Assembly: GCA_038503075.1 (NCBI GenBank) | Contig: JBCAML010000016.1 | Span: forward strand, 1,426,001 to 1,490,000 | DNA from: Gyromitra esculenta | Taxonomy: Eukaryota; Ascomycota; Pezizomycetes; Pezizales; Discinaceae | Direction: 5' to 3' | DNA length: 64,000 nucleotides | Part shown: in pieces, positions 35,601 through 48,230 of the stretch | How positions within the stretch are numbered: the first letter of the stretch is position 1 | Layout of the letters: every line of letters begins with the position of its first letter | Position numbers and translations under genes: made by a program | The notes under the pieces: model-generated | Database searches by the model: none | Told to the model about the DNA's origin: nothing | Seen by the model: only the letters and a program-made list of their open reading frames with translations

Positions 35601-37127
35601 TGGTACCAGCAGATAGGCTAGTCGGCGAAAATCAGTAAAAGCTAGGGAAGAATATAGATAGAAACGGGATAGAGTCACTCAGAAACCGGCTTCATCCCAG
35701 ACATTGACTGATGCGATGAAAAAATTGACTGTGTTCCGGTAACTTTGAACTCTTCCCAATGCTGAAGATGTTCACCTATTGCTGTATTCTGGTAGTTGTC
35801 TTAATAAAGCGTCTTCTCATGCCCATCCAGCGCTGACAACCTGAAGATTGGCTGCTGTAAATCATCCTCAAAACTTTCCTAAGAGACATCTTTTCTGCTG
35901 GCTATTAGTGCACTTCATTGCAGACCTTTAGTTAGTGTGGCGAACCCCTTGTAAGATAGTGAGCTCAAAAACGATGCAAAGTGCTGGTTGATCCACGACC
36001 AGTAGAAACCAGATATCTCGTTGCCCGGCGATGCTACTTAACAGCTACAGCAAATTGTGTTTCCCCAGACCTAAAACTCCACCAGCTCTCGGGGAAGAGA
36101 AGCTAAAAAGTCAGACAATCAATCTCGGGATAATGGTGCACTAGTATCACCACTTCAGTTGGCTTCCAGCTACCAAAACGAATCGACCGACCAGAATCCT
36201 ACCGTGGCGAACGAAAAAAATTGCGAATCGCAAGAGCGCTCATTCGAAAACGACCTACATTATATAGACATCTATTGGGCTAAAAACGTGGACTGACATC
36301 CCTCTGATAGCAATTTCCCGAAGACATTCGATACAGGCCGACATGTCCTCCCACGAACGCCGCCGACGTAACTCGAGCTGCCCGAGAACAGTCTACGTTT
36401 TCCCAAGTGGTGTGACTACATGTATTTCCGACGTATCGTGAGGGGGGGGCCTCAAGAAAAAACAGGCGCTCGCCAAGACAGGGGACGCAGCGATTTTCCC
36501 TGGGTGTCAACATTCCGTTACCAGGTTTGGCTGCTGTTGGGAAGCGAACGCAGGGGTCAGGCGTGGCGTGTTCGGTTGGTCACGCTATAACCTTCTTTCC
36601 TTCCTGCCAACCACGTTGCCGCACAGACTTGGCGAATCGACGTACGCGAACTCTGGCGGTGGCAGAACAATCTCGATTCCCAACCGTGAGACTTCTCCAG
36701 GAGTGGCATGATTTTTGCTCCTTCCTTTACCCACGTAGGGCGCGAGTGAGGAACGGTGCAACTTGCCTATGGTTACCTATCGTGTCTTATTTTTTTGATC
36801 GTATAGGACGCTGTGGGTGACCGTCTTGATAGAGTTTTATGGAGCCTCAGTTTAGTTGCTGCTTGCGTATCTCTGCACTATGTAGTGAACATACTAGAAA
36901 CTCGCCTTCTCCGTGATATTTTCGTGAAGAGTATTATTGGAGTTCACTGGAGATACGAATTAATACACGAGATCGTAAGTTGTCGGCAGGGGATATATAA
37001 CGGCTTCGTGAACGTTGAGGATGGCTTCGTTCAATATGCTTCATTTTTAGTAACATACGTTTACCTACCCTTAAGATCAACTCCATCTTAGCACAGAGAT
37101 AATCATCGGCAGTCTCTATCGTCAATC
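32609..37127. other. Long intergenic stretch, no gene seen
   Basis: Short frames only; the best (34537-34812 and 36527-36820) have no recognisable family. The stretch holds CGAGTGAT at 33464 and TACATGTA at 33250. Confidence 0.45.
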
Positions 37128-38815
37128 ATGGTTGAAAAAGAACCAATCCCCATCAGCTCGCCGCCAGAGCTCCCAGCTTTAATTTCAGCTGCAGATCCCG
37201 AGAAGGTCCCTCAGTTCCATGATCAAATATCCACTGCTCGCCTCCTCCGCCGTGTCGACGCTCGACTCGTACCTATCCTCTCTGCACTCTATCTCCTCTG
37301 CTTCTTATGTCGTCAGAACATTGGCAATGCAAAGACCTACCGCATGTCTGCAGATCTCCCATTGACGACGCAGCAGTATCAAATTGCACTGACAGCGTTC
37401 TTTCTGACGTATTCGACATTTGATATCCCTTGCAATATCCTACTAAAGAAACTAAAACCAAGCGTATGGCTGCCATTAACTACATTTCTGAGCGGTGTTG
37501 TCACAACTTGTATGGGGCTTGTGAAGAGCGCGGACGAGCTGATTGTAGTCCGTTTGATTTTGGGCATGTCCGAGGTAAGCCGAAACGTATTAAATCCCCA
37601 ATGAACTACATACTAACTGTACATCTAAATAGTGTGGCCTATTCCCTGGTGTCGCATACGTTATCACTATGTGGTACTGCAAAAAGGAAGCTCAGTTCCG
37701 TCAAGCCCTCTTCTTCTGCGCTGCTAGGTATTCCTCTCAACCCCTACTCAGCCAAGCATCTACTAACACCCTAAAGCATGGCAGGTGCCTTCGCCGGCCT
37801 CCTCGCCGTTGGTCTCTCGAAAATGGACGGAGTAGCCCACTACGAAGGCTGGCGCTGGATACTCATAATCGAAGGACTTCTCGCAATCCTCGTCGCGCTC
37901 CTCGCCTTCTTCCTAGTCCTCGACTACCCCTCCAGCTCCTCCTTCCTCACCCCCTCCGAAAAGACCTTCCTCCTGCACCGTCTCGAAGCCGACGAATTCG
38001 GCGAAGAAGAAGACGACCTCACCAAAGAAGAAAAAGCCAAAATACACGCCGAAATCCCACGCCGCAAGATCTTCAAGGCGGTATTCAGCGACTGGCATAT
38101 ATACGCACACATATTAGTATTCTGGGGGATCACATGTCCGCTGTACTCAATCTCGCTGTGTCTCCCCAGCATAGTTAAAGAGCTCGGCTACTCGAGCACT
38201 CAAGCCAACCTCCTCACAATCCCGATCTATGTCACCGCGTGTCTGTTCTCCCTGCTCACCGCGTTCTTCAGCGACCGCACCGGGAAGAGAGCGCAGTTCA
38301 TTGCGGCAGGGTACAGCGTGATGTTTGTTGGCTTCCTCATCACTGCGGTACGGCCTGCATCTACTCCGGGACTGGCGTACGCGGGCGTGTTTATTGCCGC
38401 GTGCGGAATATATCCAGCGTTTCCGGGGATGATTACGTGGATGAGTAATAACCTTGCCTCGAGCGGGAAACGGGGTATTGCGATGGCGCTGCATATAGGG
38501 ATGGGTTCGTTTGGTGGTGCGATGGGTGCGAACTTTTATAGGGTGAGGGACGCACCGATGTATCGGCTTGGGCATTTTTTGAATCTGGGGTTCGTGGTGC
38601 TTGGAGGGTGTGCAATTGCGGGGATATATTGGAGTTACGGAACGGAGAATGAAGTGAGGGAGGTGCGGTGCAAGGAGCTTTTGGCGAACTTGGAGAGGGC
38701 GGTTGAGGCGGAGAAGGGGGAGGAGGAGAAGTTGAAGAGGGAGTTTTTGGTTAAGAAGGAGGAGAGCTTGGCGTACGAGGGAGATGGGAGTGTGTGGTTT
38801 AGGTACACGCTGTGA
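37128..38815 (+). CDS. MFS transporter, allantoate permease-like (ACS family)
   Basis: Exons are 37128-37574, 37633-37727 and 37777-38815 (526 aa). Introns of 58 and 49 nt have GTAAGC and GTATTC donors; the second has a TACTAAC branch site. The joins give LGMSE|CGLFPGVAYVITMWY and FFCAA(S)|MAGAFAGLLA, both conserved in the anion:cation symporter family that includes Dal5. The expected 12 helices are visible. Family landmarks are DARLVPILSALYLLCFLCRQNIGNAK in the first helix region, TYSTFDIPCNILLKK in helix 2-3, GWRWILIIEG before helix 6 and the loop motif FSDRTGKRAQF after helix 8. A Lys/Glu-rich cytosolic tail ends the protein. Substrates in this family are organic anions such as allantoate, vitamins or carboxylates; this one's substrate cannot be told. 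Confidence 0.93.
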
Positions 38816-40218
38816 TAGGTTCGAGGGAGGCGGGGCGTAGAAAAGGCGTTTTGGGGGGTTTTGTTTTGCACACTTAAATTTGACTGGGGTTTACTTGGGT
38901 TTAATGAGGTTGGCTTAGGCGTTTACGAAGGTGTTCATTGTTTTAGAGTGCAGGCTAATTCTACAAGTCGGTATTCCCTTTAGATAGCTAATCACATACA
39001 TCTACAGCCAAAAACTCAATTTATAAGTTTCTCGCGATACATCCTTTCGGGCTACGGTCTTCGGCCAGAGCGAAAACCTTCATGAAACTCCCAAAATCCA
39101 GACTAGAATGCTACCGAGTGATGACTGATGATTTCAACAGCTACACAAACACAACCCACCAATAGCGGCGCACTTCTACCAATACATGTAGTCACACATG
39201 AAGCAAAACCTCCCCACCCCATCAATAAAAATCTCAGATTATCGCACCTCTCAGAGAGATCACCACCCACTACACCACGTTAACAACTCCCACGACGCAA
39301 AACGTACCACCAAATCCACACTACATTACCACTGCGCGCAAAGCTCGCGATAATTTTTTCTGCCCTGGATGCAGGCAGGTTACTCACCCACCCACCCTCG
39401 TGGAATACTAACTACTGCTACTAGAGATGTCTAAGCATGCGCATGGCATAGCATCTGTTACCTTTATCCACTATTACGTTAGGGGTTCAATAGCACTCAG
39501 GACACGATACGTTTTTTTTCTTTTCATCTCACGCAGACCTCCCCTCCCCAACGTACTTTTCACGTAGCAGCACCGTCGTCGATCGCAAAGAGTCGTTTTC
39601 CATTCCATTCGTCCATGAGGTAGGTAGGTAGGTAGGTAGGTGGGCACAGACTAGTGTACTACTATCATCAACAGAAAGAGGCTCTGTATTTATCAGCATC
39701 TGGCTTCTACATAAATACATGTAGTCTATCACTTTCAGTAACCCGTGATAACTCTACTCTACGCCTAGCGGGTATGAGATCATCTCTGCTTTGCTCTACT
39801 CTGTCTATCTCCTACCTGCGCCGTTCTATTAGAAAGCTGTGTCCCGCAGACAGAAACTTTTCCACGTTAGTTTTCCTCTTGTCCAGTCGTGCAAGCCGTA
39901 TGACGCAGGTCAGGCTAGGCCAGCACATGGTAAAACACCACTAAATCGGGAAGAAATATCGAGACGTAAAACAATGGTGGTGCCGTTTAGGCACGAACGA
40001 GAGAGCAAGAGAAAGATAAAATTTCTACTCCATTCATTGGAGTCTTGAAAAATACATTCCATCATTAACCTTCCCACATATAAATTCGTTAACTAGTTTA
40101 ATATAAAAGTTCGAGCCCCCTCCTTTCCCAGATCCGTCATTAAATCCCATGACAAAAGAAAAGCCCATTAAAAATCCACTTCTTCTTCGCCAACAAATGA
40201 ATTGTTGACTTCCTGCCC
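38816..40218. other. Intergenic between MFS and deacetylase genes
   Basis: The two genes converge. A GGTA microsatellite lies at 39619-39640, TACATGTA at 39183 and 39716, and CGAGTGAT at 39115. No gene is seen. Confidence 0.5.
39619..39640. repeat. (GGTA)n microsatellite
   Basis: About five and a half tandem copies of GGTA. Confidence 0.85.
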
Positions 40219-41603
40219 TTACGGGTACGGTGGCGCATTTGGATCCTGGATGCACTGATCAACCCTCATGATATCCAACTTCTTGTCCTTAGCAAGCTGG
40301 ATGAACCCTGCGAATTGATCGACGGTGGAAGGGTATCTAATCGAGTCATTATCAGTATTTGGAAACCAATCCAAGAGAGGTCAATGAGGGTTACTAACAG
40401 ATAGTGCATAACGACCAAATTCCCTCCTTTGCCTAGATCCCTCTTGACAGCGTCGGTCTGTTTCTCGGGAGTATCACTCAGCGCCCAGAGCCAGTCCTCA
40501 ACGTCAACACTCCAATTGATAACCTTCGTTCCGGGGAGTGTAGCCTCAAGTCGTTGCCGAGTGAGAGCGCCGTCAGTTCCGTAGGGAGCACGGAAGTATC
40601 TGCGAGTTGAGGTTATGTCAGCAGGGATTTCTGAAAGAGTAGTATAAGACAGTAGTCTCACCCTGAATCCACACCGATGTTATTGAGCGTTGACTGGTGG
40701 CTCTTTGTGAACTCGGCGTCGATGGCGCCAACGTCGTTGAGTGACTCGATCTTAGGATGGGTGTACGAGTGGAGTGCGATCTATTGACGTTAGATATTCA
40801 TGTACCGACGGGCCAAGGCCAGGTGGGATTGGGAGAAAACTTCATACCTGATGTCCATCTGCTGCTGCTTGCTTATACAGAGCTGTAAATGGCTGGCTTG
40901 GGTCATCTAGAACATTCCCAACTGTGAAAAAGGTGACCTTGATCCCCGCATCTTTAATGATTTGCATAGTCTTCGCCGCCAACTCTGGCACACCATCATC
41001 GATTCCGAACGCAATGCTGTTTGGCCTCGTGCACGAGAAATATAGCGGCCCCGTTGCCTTTTTCGTCGGAATATTGAAGCCTCCGGGAGCAGCAGTCACA
41101 ATCTCAGCGAGCGAAAAAGTGGTCGAGCCGCTAGGATTTCGGAAGGCCTTGAATGCAAAACCGACAGCCCGAGTTTTGATGATGTTGAAGTGGTCTAGAG
41201 GAACGTAGATGTCCCCGCCATTTGCGTAATCGGCAGCATTGACGATGTCCCAGGTTTCTGGGTATGGGGCAATATTTGAATTACAGCCGACATTGTTTTG
41301 CTGCAGGGCAATGGAGAATTGAGTATCCCCCGAGTATTTCACGTGCAGATATTGGCCGGCGAATGAAGTGATATCTTGACAGCCACCGTTGTTGAATTGG
41401 GTGTAGAAGCTATAGTCCGTGTCCGTGGACTTGATAGTCAGACCGTCTGGACCATAAGTGCAGCTGATTCCATCAGCAACATCGCAGCCGTGGTAGTTCC
41501 CGGCGGTGTTGAGCCCAGTGTCCGGGGAGGTGAATTGGTCGAGAACGAACTGCCCAAGGGCAGTCCCTGCGAGGAGCAGTGGGAGGATTGCTTGAGCGTG
41601 CAT
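40219..41603 (-). CDS. Secreted polysaccharide (chitin) deacetylase-like protein
   Basis: Exons in coding order are 41603-40848, 40780-40662, 40599-40399 and 40336-40219 (397 aa), with introns of 67, 62 and 62 nt and GTATGA, GTGAGA and GTTAGT donors. A signal peptide (MHAQAILPLLLAGTALG) precedes an N-terminal beta-rich domain of about 175 aa with several cysteines. The NodB/CE4 domain follows. Motif 1 is IDDG (201-204), keeping both aspartates in place of the usual FDDG. Motif 2 is HSYTH (256-260, metal-binding His pair). Then come FRAPYG (motif 3), NWSVDVEDWLW (motif 4) and LVVMHYL (motif 5). The C-terminus CIQDPNAPPYP is typical of fungal homologues. The expected reaction is removal of N-acetyl groups from chitin or a related wall polysaccharide, outside the cell or in the wall. 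The gene appears intact. Confidence 0.93.
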
Positions 41604-44600
41604 TGCTCCTGTATGAACGTGCTATATTGTACAGCACTGAGCGAGGTAGCGAGAGACTGGGGGGAAACGAGGGACTGGATTAGAGAAAGACTATCTACAA
41701 TAGCCCTGGACAAGAGATCACAGAATCGACAACACGGGAAAGAGAACAATGACAGAGCGTATTATCACTGCTTTCTATATACATGTACCAAGCAGCCAAG
41801 CAGCCAAGCAGCCAAGCAGCCAGCCGTGCCGTGGTGACGGCTAAAGAGTCTGTTGCCTGACCCACGGTACCGAGTGTGCATGAACCACTCACGAACCGGT
41901 ATTTGCAACAGCATGCGAAGGATCGAGTGCAAACTGGTGATGATCTCCCCCCCCTCCGTTTGCCGTAGGTACATGTCCCAACATCCAATGCGGTCAGCTC
42001 CGAAGAGGTGTTTGCCGTGCCCCGGCGTCACACGCAGCGGTCCAGCAAGCTACACACAGCGTGCCAGCGAGCAGGTATCGTCCAGCGACGATCATCAGCG
42101 AAACCCCTAGCCTGGAACAAGGATCGACAGCGATCAGCTCTCGATATAGGCAGAAGCCCGCTAACCTTAAAACCCACATCGTAGCTGGCGAACAGATGTC
42201 TTTCTCGACACAGATGTGTCTGTCTCGAGTATCCATAATCGGCAGACTCGGATCTATCCTATTACCCTATTCATTTCAATCGGTATCGCTGACTTGGCCA
42301 TTGCAGCCAATTGCTAGGAACGCTTCTCCGTGGAACACATACATACCTACTTACATGTACCCGCCTTGAGCGAAATATGTACCCGTCCCAGAGATACATG
42401 CACAAAGGCCAATCGGTGCCACCGTCATCCGCTCTCCTAACTTTTTGTTCAGAAGAGCTGGTCAGCCTCGAATACGAGAGCGGCATACAATACAGCACTA
42501 GCAGGTTTGTATTGTTGCGTACGTAGTATCTCCATGTCCCCTTGGCATCAGCTAACCAGAGAGAGCCACAAAACATACCTTGTTTCTTCTCAACCCCTTA
42601 AGTATTCCCTCCAGAGGAATCGGGCTTTTGTCGGTTGAATTTTTTTCCTCCACCAAGCATGCAGGCTGGCGCAGATTTTATGTTTCTAAAAAAAGGCCTG
42701 TCCCATCCAACAATACATACCTACTAGGTACCCCAGATCTACAGGGAGATCCAGGCGTGGTCATCCGGTTTACTCATCCTACCCAGCTTGAGCAGGCGGA
42801 TCCCGCGCTAGGACGTTGGAAGAAACTCCAGTACGCAATCCGGCTGGGGGGCGAGAGAAGTGCGCAGTGTGGGAAATATGAACCCTTCTTGGGCTAGCAT
42901 CCGTTATGTAAAGTACTGGTGCTCTTGAGCCTTGAGGGTACCGTCTTCAGCCGCACAAGTTCGTGTAACATAGGTTCTTTCGACGTCCCAGTGTGCTTGC
43001 TGGGAAATAAAGTCTGTGGCACAGTTGCAACCAGTTCTACACATGAAATAGCTGCAACCCACAGAGCAGACGTAAATTGCAGATTCGAGTACAAGCAGGA
43101 CAGCTACGAAAGAAATCATTTGCGGGGCGAGAGGTCGTATTGTGAAAATGGGGTGGCTACTACGACAAAGGTTACCTACAATTTCGCACAATTGTGTAAC
43201 GCTCGAGAATAAGTTTCTGCCCCTCGTGTCCGGTTCTGTACGTGTGAGACAAGATTCAGTTTTGCGGCGAAGATCTTATCTAATTAGCGGATAGTTATCT
43301 CGTCATGATAGGCTCGCAGATCTCTTTGACATTCCGCCAAGCACGACTTTTCGCGGACAGCGCCCGATGGAGAACATTCGACCCAACGCCGTGCATGGCT
43401 CTTACGACATCAACCCACACGTTGTCGCTTAGGGGCGGAAGATAGAGTATGGCTTGGAATCTGTTAGTAACAGCATCGCTATCAGGATCTATCTTTAGCT
43501 TTAGGTTGTGTGACGTGACGACTATGACGTTCAGGAACACACACAGTTACATGATATTATCGAGGGTAGAGTATGCAGAGTGGCATTTCAATCTCCAAGT
43601 CCCCCCCCCGCATTTTTACCTCTCTCGAATACCTAGTGGTAGTACATACTGCAGTTAACTTTGTTCTTCATCATTGTTTTCATCTCCATGTACTCTACTC
43701 TAATTGTATCCGTGGAATTCATTGTGGTAGGTGATACAAAAACTCGCTTCCCCTTTCCTATCCACCACACCACCAGCAGCAACAACAACAAAACTAATAC
43801 CAAGAATCCCCAACGATCGTCATCCAATTTTCTCCGCTTCGGTTAACCTCCGGACCAAGTTCCACTGCTGCAGCCCGCTCCCAACACTTCAGCGAGCCTT
43901 CGCTTATTTTCTTGTCGGGGGTGTATCCTTACTACCAAGAACTCTAGAGTAGGACACTCGTATAGGCATTACAGGGAGGAACATGGGAGATGACTCTGTT
44001 ACTGGCGTCTGTGCCGTTTCAGTCCAGCCCTGCACTTGGGTAGTAGATCCGCTGCCGGTCTTTCGGGCTTTGGGTTTCTACCTACCCGGTCAGCGAGATT
44101 TCAACCATGGGCCGGGGTACATGTAGTTACCATGTACTCGTGGATACAGGGTATGATGGAGTTACATATGTATGGATAGGAACAAGAGTTAGTCTTTGCG
44201 GAAACACATAATCGGTCGAGACCTTCCAGCTATCTAACAATAGATCTGGCCGGCCTCCCAGAAGTCAACAACCCTAATCCATCATCCAGGCCCTGAGCTA
44301 TGACGAACCTCCAAGCTTAGGTATCTGCCTACCTGTTGGCTGATGAAACCCATCGAGACGACCTAACCTAGGATAGCTTTAATTCCAGTATGTGACGCTC
44401 CTTACCCGAACCATACGTATCTTTCTGCATAATACGTAAGGAATGGAAAAAACCTACAACCCATCGCCAATTTAAATAAAATGGGCCTTTTTGCAGCTAA
44501 CTGGCACCGGCCTTCCAAAGCTAGTTATCTTACAACAAGCTGTTGTTCCCGCGCGAATACCAGGAGCTAGCAAAAAGTTTGCCTTATTCCCTCGCATTCC

Positions 44601-44955
44601 CCCACGTCTCGTAAGTTTCTGAGGGCATCCCTATATGCATACTCGGCCCGTACCTACCTACGTATATATTCTCGGGAATTGAAATTGGTGGGACACGATA
44701 GGCCAAGTGCGTTCGTGTTCCGAGAGACCGCTCGCTTTGAGACATGGCGTGGCTTGGAGCTAGGGGTGGGATGTGGGTATGGAAAACGTGGGGGTGTGAG
44801 TATAGGGGGAAGCGGAAGGTATGGTATATGTAGCTATTAAGGGATCAGAAAGCAGTGAAGTAAGCTCGACTTTGAATTCGAGGAAGGTCGGATGGGAGCT
44901 GTAATAGTACTGTAGAGAGGAAATTGGAATGGGAGGAGTAGGAGAGGTATTCACT
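41604..44955. other. Intergenic, no gene seen
   Basis: Contains the 8-bp tandem repeat at 41788-41819 and TACATGTA copies at 41780, 42352 and 44118. Many short overlapping frames occur without supporting features. Confidence 0.5.
41788..41819. repeat. Tandem repeat, 8-bp unit (CCAAGCAG)x4
   Basis: Four exact copies of CCAAGCAG, upstream of the deacetylase gene. Confidence 0.9.
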
Positions 44956-45128
44956 TACTCGGGTCAGGGGTGAAGTATTGGGACTTACTAGGGTGTCACG
45001 GATCTGAGCGGTCACAGTATCACTCTGTTGTTTTCACCGTGCCCTACTGCATTTCGTAATATTTCGCTACGTCACGGCGTCGTTCTCCCTTTCCAGGGTG
45101 TCCCAATACTTCACCCCTGACCCGAGTA
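44956..45128. mobile_element. TA-flanked MITE, 173 bp, 29-bp perfect inverted repeats
   Basis: The arms 44956-44984 and 45100-45128 are exact reverse complements beginning TACTCGGGTCAGGGGTGAAG. The terminal TA on both sides fits a TA target duplication (Tc1/mariner-like). The interior is non-coding. It ends about 140 bp from copy B of the dispersed repeat. Confidence 0.85.
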
Positions 45129-45270
45129 CTCTGGGTTGCTTGGGCTCGCCAAAAACACACGTATTTTCGTGGGTCAAGAAAAAAGAGAGGAGTTCTAACT
45201 AGCTTATATGAACTCTACCTTGTTTTTATGTGTAGTCGCTGGCGGAGTAGAAGTGTTTCTCATACCCAAA

Positions 45271-45489
45271 TGTTGTAATATTGGGGCGCGTAGGGAGGAA
45301 TAGAGGACTCGATTGCTTGTATTGCTTAGGCTTGCTTGCTTGCTAGAGGTGGGCATACGACCCCTATCTAAATAGCTCTCTCTCGGGCGCTCGAGTGCCC
45401 GTGTGCTCGGGTACCTGTCTCTCAATCATTTCCGACTCCGAAGCCACACCCGTGGAGGCACCCCGTATTAGGAAGTTTCTCCAACACCA
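45271..45489 (-). repeat. Dispersed repeat, copy B (inverted relative to copy A)
   Basis: This is the reverse complement of 5080-5286 with few differences and one short length change near the end. A minus-strand frame (45364-45720) runs through it and continues upstream with a non-repeated segment (VARDLPEGIDAMDWEGKALL), so the repeat may be the 3' part of an expressed or formerly expressed gene. The protein is not recognised. Confidence 0.75.
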
Positions 45490-45747
45490 AAAGAGGACAT
45501 CGCAACGAGTGATAGCCTGTGCTTGTAATATTTTTAGGCAAACTCTTCCATCGGCGCTTAGAAGCCCCAGCAGCGCTTTCCCTTCCCAATCCATCGCGTC
45601 TATTCCTTCCGGCAAATCTCTAGCGACCATCTTCTGACTTCCACATACGTTACTCCGAAATCCCTGCACGTGCGCTATCGCGCGTGGTGATAACGATAAG
45701 CGATAAACCCCACTATGCAACCCCGACTACCCCCGCCACCAACCACC

Positions 45748-46798
45748 ATGCCCCTCGCCGCCTGCGGCCAATTTTGCGCAACCAACATCCTTGCCGCAAA
45801 TCTCGCCGCCTGCCAGATACTTTTCCGCAAAGCCGCCTCCGCCGGTGCAAAAGCCCTCTTTCTCCCCGAGGCATCCGACTACATCTCAAACTCGCCCGCC
45901 GAGTCCCTCTCGCTCTGTGTTCCGGCCTCCGAATCGGTATTTGTCCGTGGGCTGCAGGAGGAAGCACGGCGGTTGGCGATACCAGTGAATGTGGGAATCC
46001 ATGAGCCGACAGAAGATGGAAAGAAGGAGAGAGTTAGGAATACGAGTATCTGGATCAACGAGCGAGGAGAGATCGTGGAGCGCTATCAGAAGATACATGT
46101 ATTCGACGTCGACATTGAAGGTGGACCCAAACTAGCTGAAAGCCGGTATTTTTACGCTAGCCTGCCAGCCCCCAACAACACAGTGAATAACCGCGACTGA
46201 AAGAAATGGCTTATGTAGGAGCACAGAGCCAGGATCTTCAATAACTCCGCCGTTCACGACCCCTATTGGAAAACTGGGAATGTTGATCTGCTTCGATGTA
46301 TTTCTTCCCTCGTCACTCTATTGTTGTCTAAACTATCCTTGACCAACCCTCCCTCTCTCCCAGCTACGTTTTCCGGAACCCTCGCTCTCGCTTCGTCGTC
46401 TTGGGGCGGACGTAATAGCGTATCCGTCTGCTTTCACGATCCCTACCGGTCAAGCCCACTGGGAGATTCTTCTACGTGCCCGCGCCATCGAAACTCAATC
46501 TTACGTTATCGCGGCTGCACAGATCGGAAAACACAGCGACAAGAGGGCTAGCTATGGAAACTCGATAATTATTGATCCGCGGGGGAGGGTTGTGGCAGAA
46601 TGCAGTAAGGTCCGTGTAGGAGAGGAACCAAAAGCCGCAGTAGATGTGGAGCCGGAGATTTGCGTCGCGGAGATCGACGAGAAGCTGTTGGTGCGGGTGA
46701 GGAGGGAGGTGCCGTTGAAACGGAGATTGTAAGTCTTCTTTAGGGCGATTTGGGAACAGATGCTGATCAGACGCAGTGATGTTTATCCTGAAGTGTGA
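45748..46798 (+). CDS. Nitrilase-superfamily amidase (Nit1/Nit2-like)
   Basis: Exons are 45748-46145, 46219-46297, 46364-46728 and 46777-46798 (287 aa). An in-frame upstream ATG at 45715 would add 11 residues; I prefer 45748 because it begins with the family start MPLAACGQFCAT and has an ACC context. Introns are 73, 66 and 48 nt. The joins give AES(R)|STEPGSSITPPF, LICFD|LRFPEPSLSL and PLKRR(F)|DVYPEV. Unspliced, the gene looks like a set of frameshifted pieces. The catalytic triad is complete: Glu41 (FLPEA), Lys115 (RYQKIHVFD) and Cys157 (GMLICFD). PTGQAHWEILLRARAIETQSY is the classic C-terminal block. Nit2-like enzymes repair deaminated glutathione or hydrolyse omega-amides; either role here is inferred from family. 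Confidence 0.9.
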
Positions 46799-48230
46799 AT
46801 AGGAGTAGCTCAGGGGGCGGTGATAATGTGTTGATTGAATCAGCTCGCTGAGGGACTGTGTCTTGGGCTTGAGATATTGGGTTTATGTTGCATTGGTATG
46901 GCTACTAATGAATTCACGATGAGCTTAACATTTTCGCATCCTGCATTCTTTAAGCAAGGGATAGTCTAAAGTGGGACATGTCATTGCGCTGGCCGTTACA
47001 AGAATATCCCTCTGTCTCGGGCAGAGGGGCCGCAGGTAGAACGTTGCTCTTGTTACCCTTAATGGTTAGCATACAAGTCAACGAGCAGGATGAACGAGTT
47101 TCTCGATATATACCATTGAAGACAGCAATTATAAAGCTTCCTTGAACCCTTGACCCGACGCCTCTGCTCTGCCCTTCTTAAGTTCCTTGTGATCTAAACG
47201 GCCAACACATTGGTGGGAAACGGTTGGCAGGACGACAGAGAAATATTATATGACTAAACGAACTAGCTACTCTAAAGCACCACTACCTACTATAGTTTCG
47301 TTTCCTGTAAAGGGTAGACGAAGGGGCCCAAAAGCAACGCTAGCAGCTTGAGGCCTCGTCCCCCCTCGCACCCACAACTTATGGGCTCAACTTTTTGAGC
47401 GAGGTAATCTATGTGTAGCTAGATCTTGGAGGCTGCTCTATGATCATTGGAATTTAAAGTTGCAAGTAGATAGTGAATTAAAGGCAGTCGGGCCTGGCCA
47501 GCCTGCTGGTCTTGCAGTATTATATTGCAGGATATTGAGTTGAGGTCATGGGGATGACAGATCTAGGCTTGTTAATGTTGGTCTTACTTAGTTGGGGGAT
47601 TGCGGCGATGTTCTGGGCCACCCACCAACTCTGCGATTTTGTGAATGGGTCCAACCAATTCAGCAGTGGACTGCTCTTTCTATGTGCCCATGACTGGCCC
47701 GGTCTATTGGTGAATGTCCCAGAATATACACTTAAACAGATAACTAACACAGGTAAAGTGACAATAAAAATTGATTAGAGAAGGCACCTTGCATACCCAT
47801 GCCAACTTTAAATGATGTAGAGAAGATATTCGCTAACTACTATAACAGATTCCTTCAATGGAACCCTACTATTTCCTCCCCGCACTCTCATCTTCTCTAT
47901 AGCACCTCTACTTGCTCCAGATTATCACTCTCAGCCTTCACTTTGGTCCGCCTCTCCTCGCCTCTCCTCGCCCTATAGGATCCCCTTTGCTGTCAGGACC
48001 CTTTTCACTGCCAGGTGCCCCGAGGCTCCCAACACCGGAGACCCCTTTGCCGCCCAACTCGCTAATCCCTGGCTTCTCTGGGTTGTCCGTAAATGAACCG
48101 GGTAAGTTGTCAATGTATGGGGGCTGCTGTCCATTCGCGAAATAGCTAAATTGGCGACGACCTTGAATAGTAGCGTGCCGATTAATAGATGGGATGTAGA
48201 CCGAGGCAGATAGCTATATGGATTATAAAC
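46799..48230. other. Intergenic between nitrilase and NLR
   Basis: The two genes converge. Frames at 47520-47778 on both strands have no recognisable family. Nothing else is seen. Confidence 0.5.

Noticed and set aside
45364..45720. 118-codon minus-strand frame over dispersed-repeat copy B
   Set aside because: Half of it is repeat sequence and the rest has no recognised family; described under the repeat instead of called as a gene.
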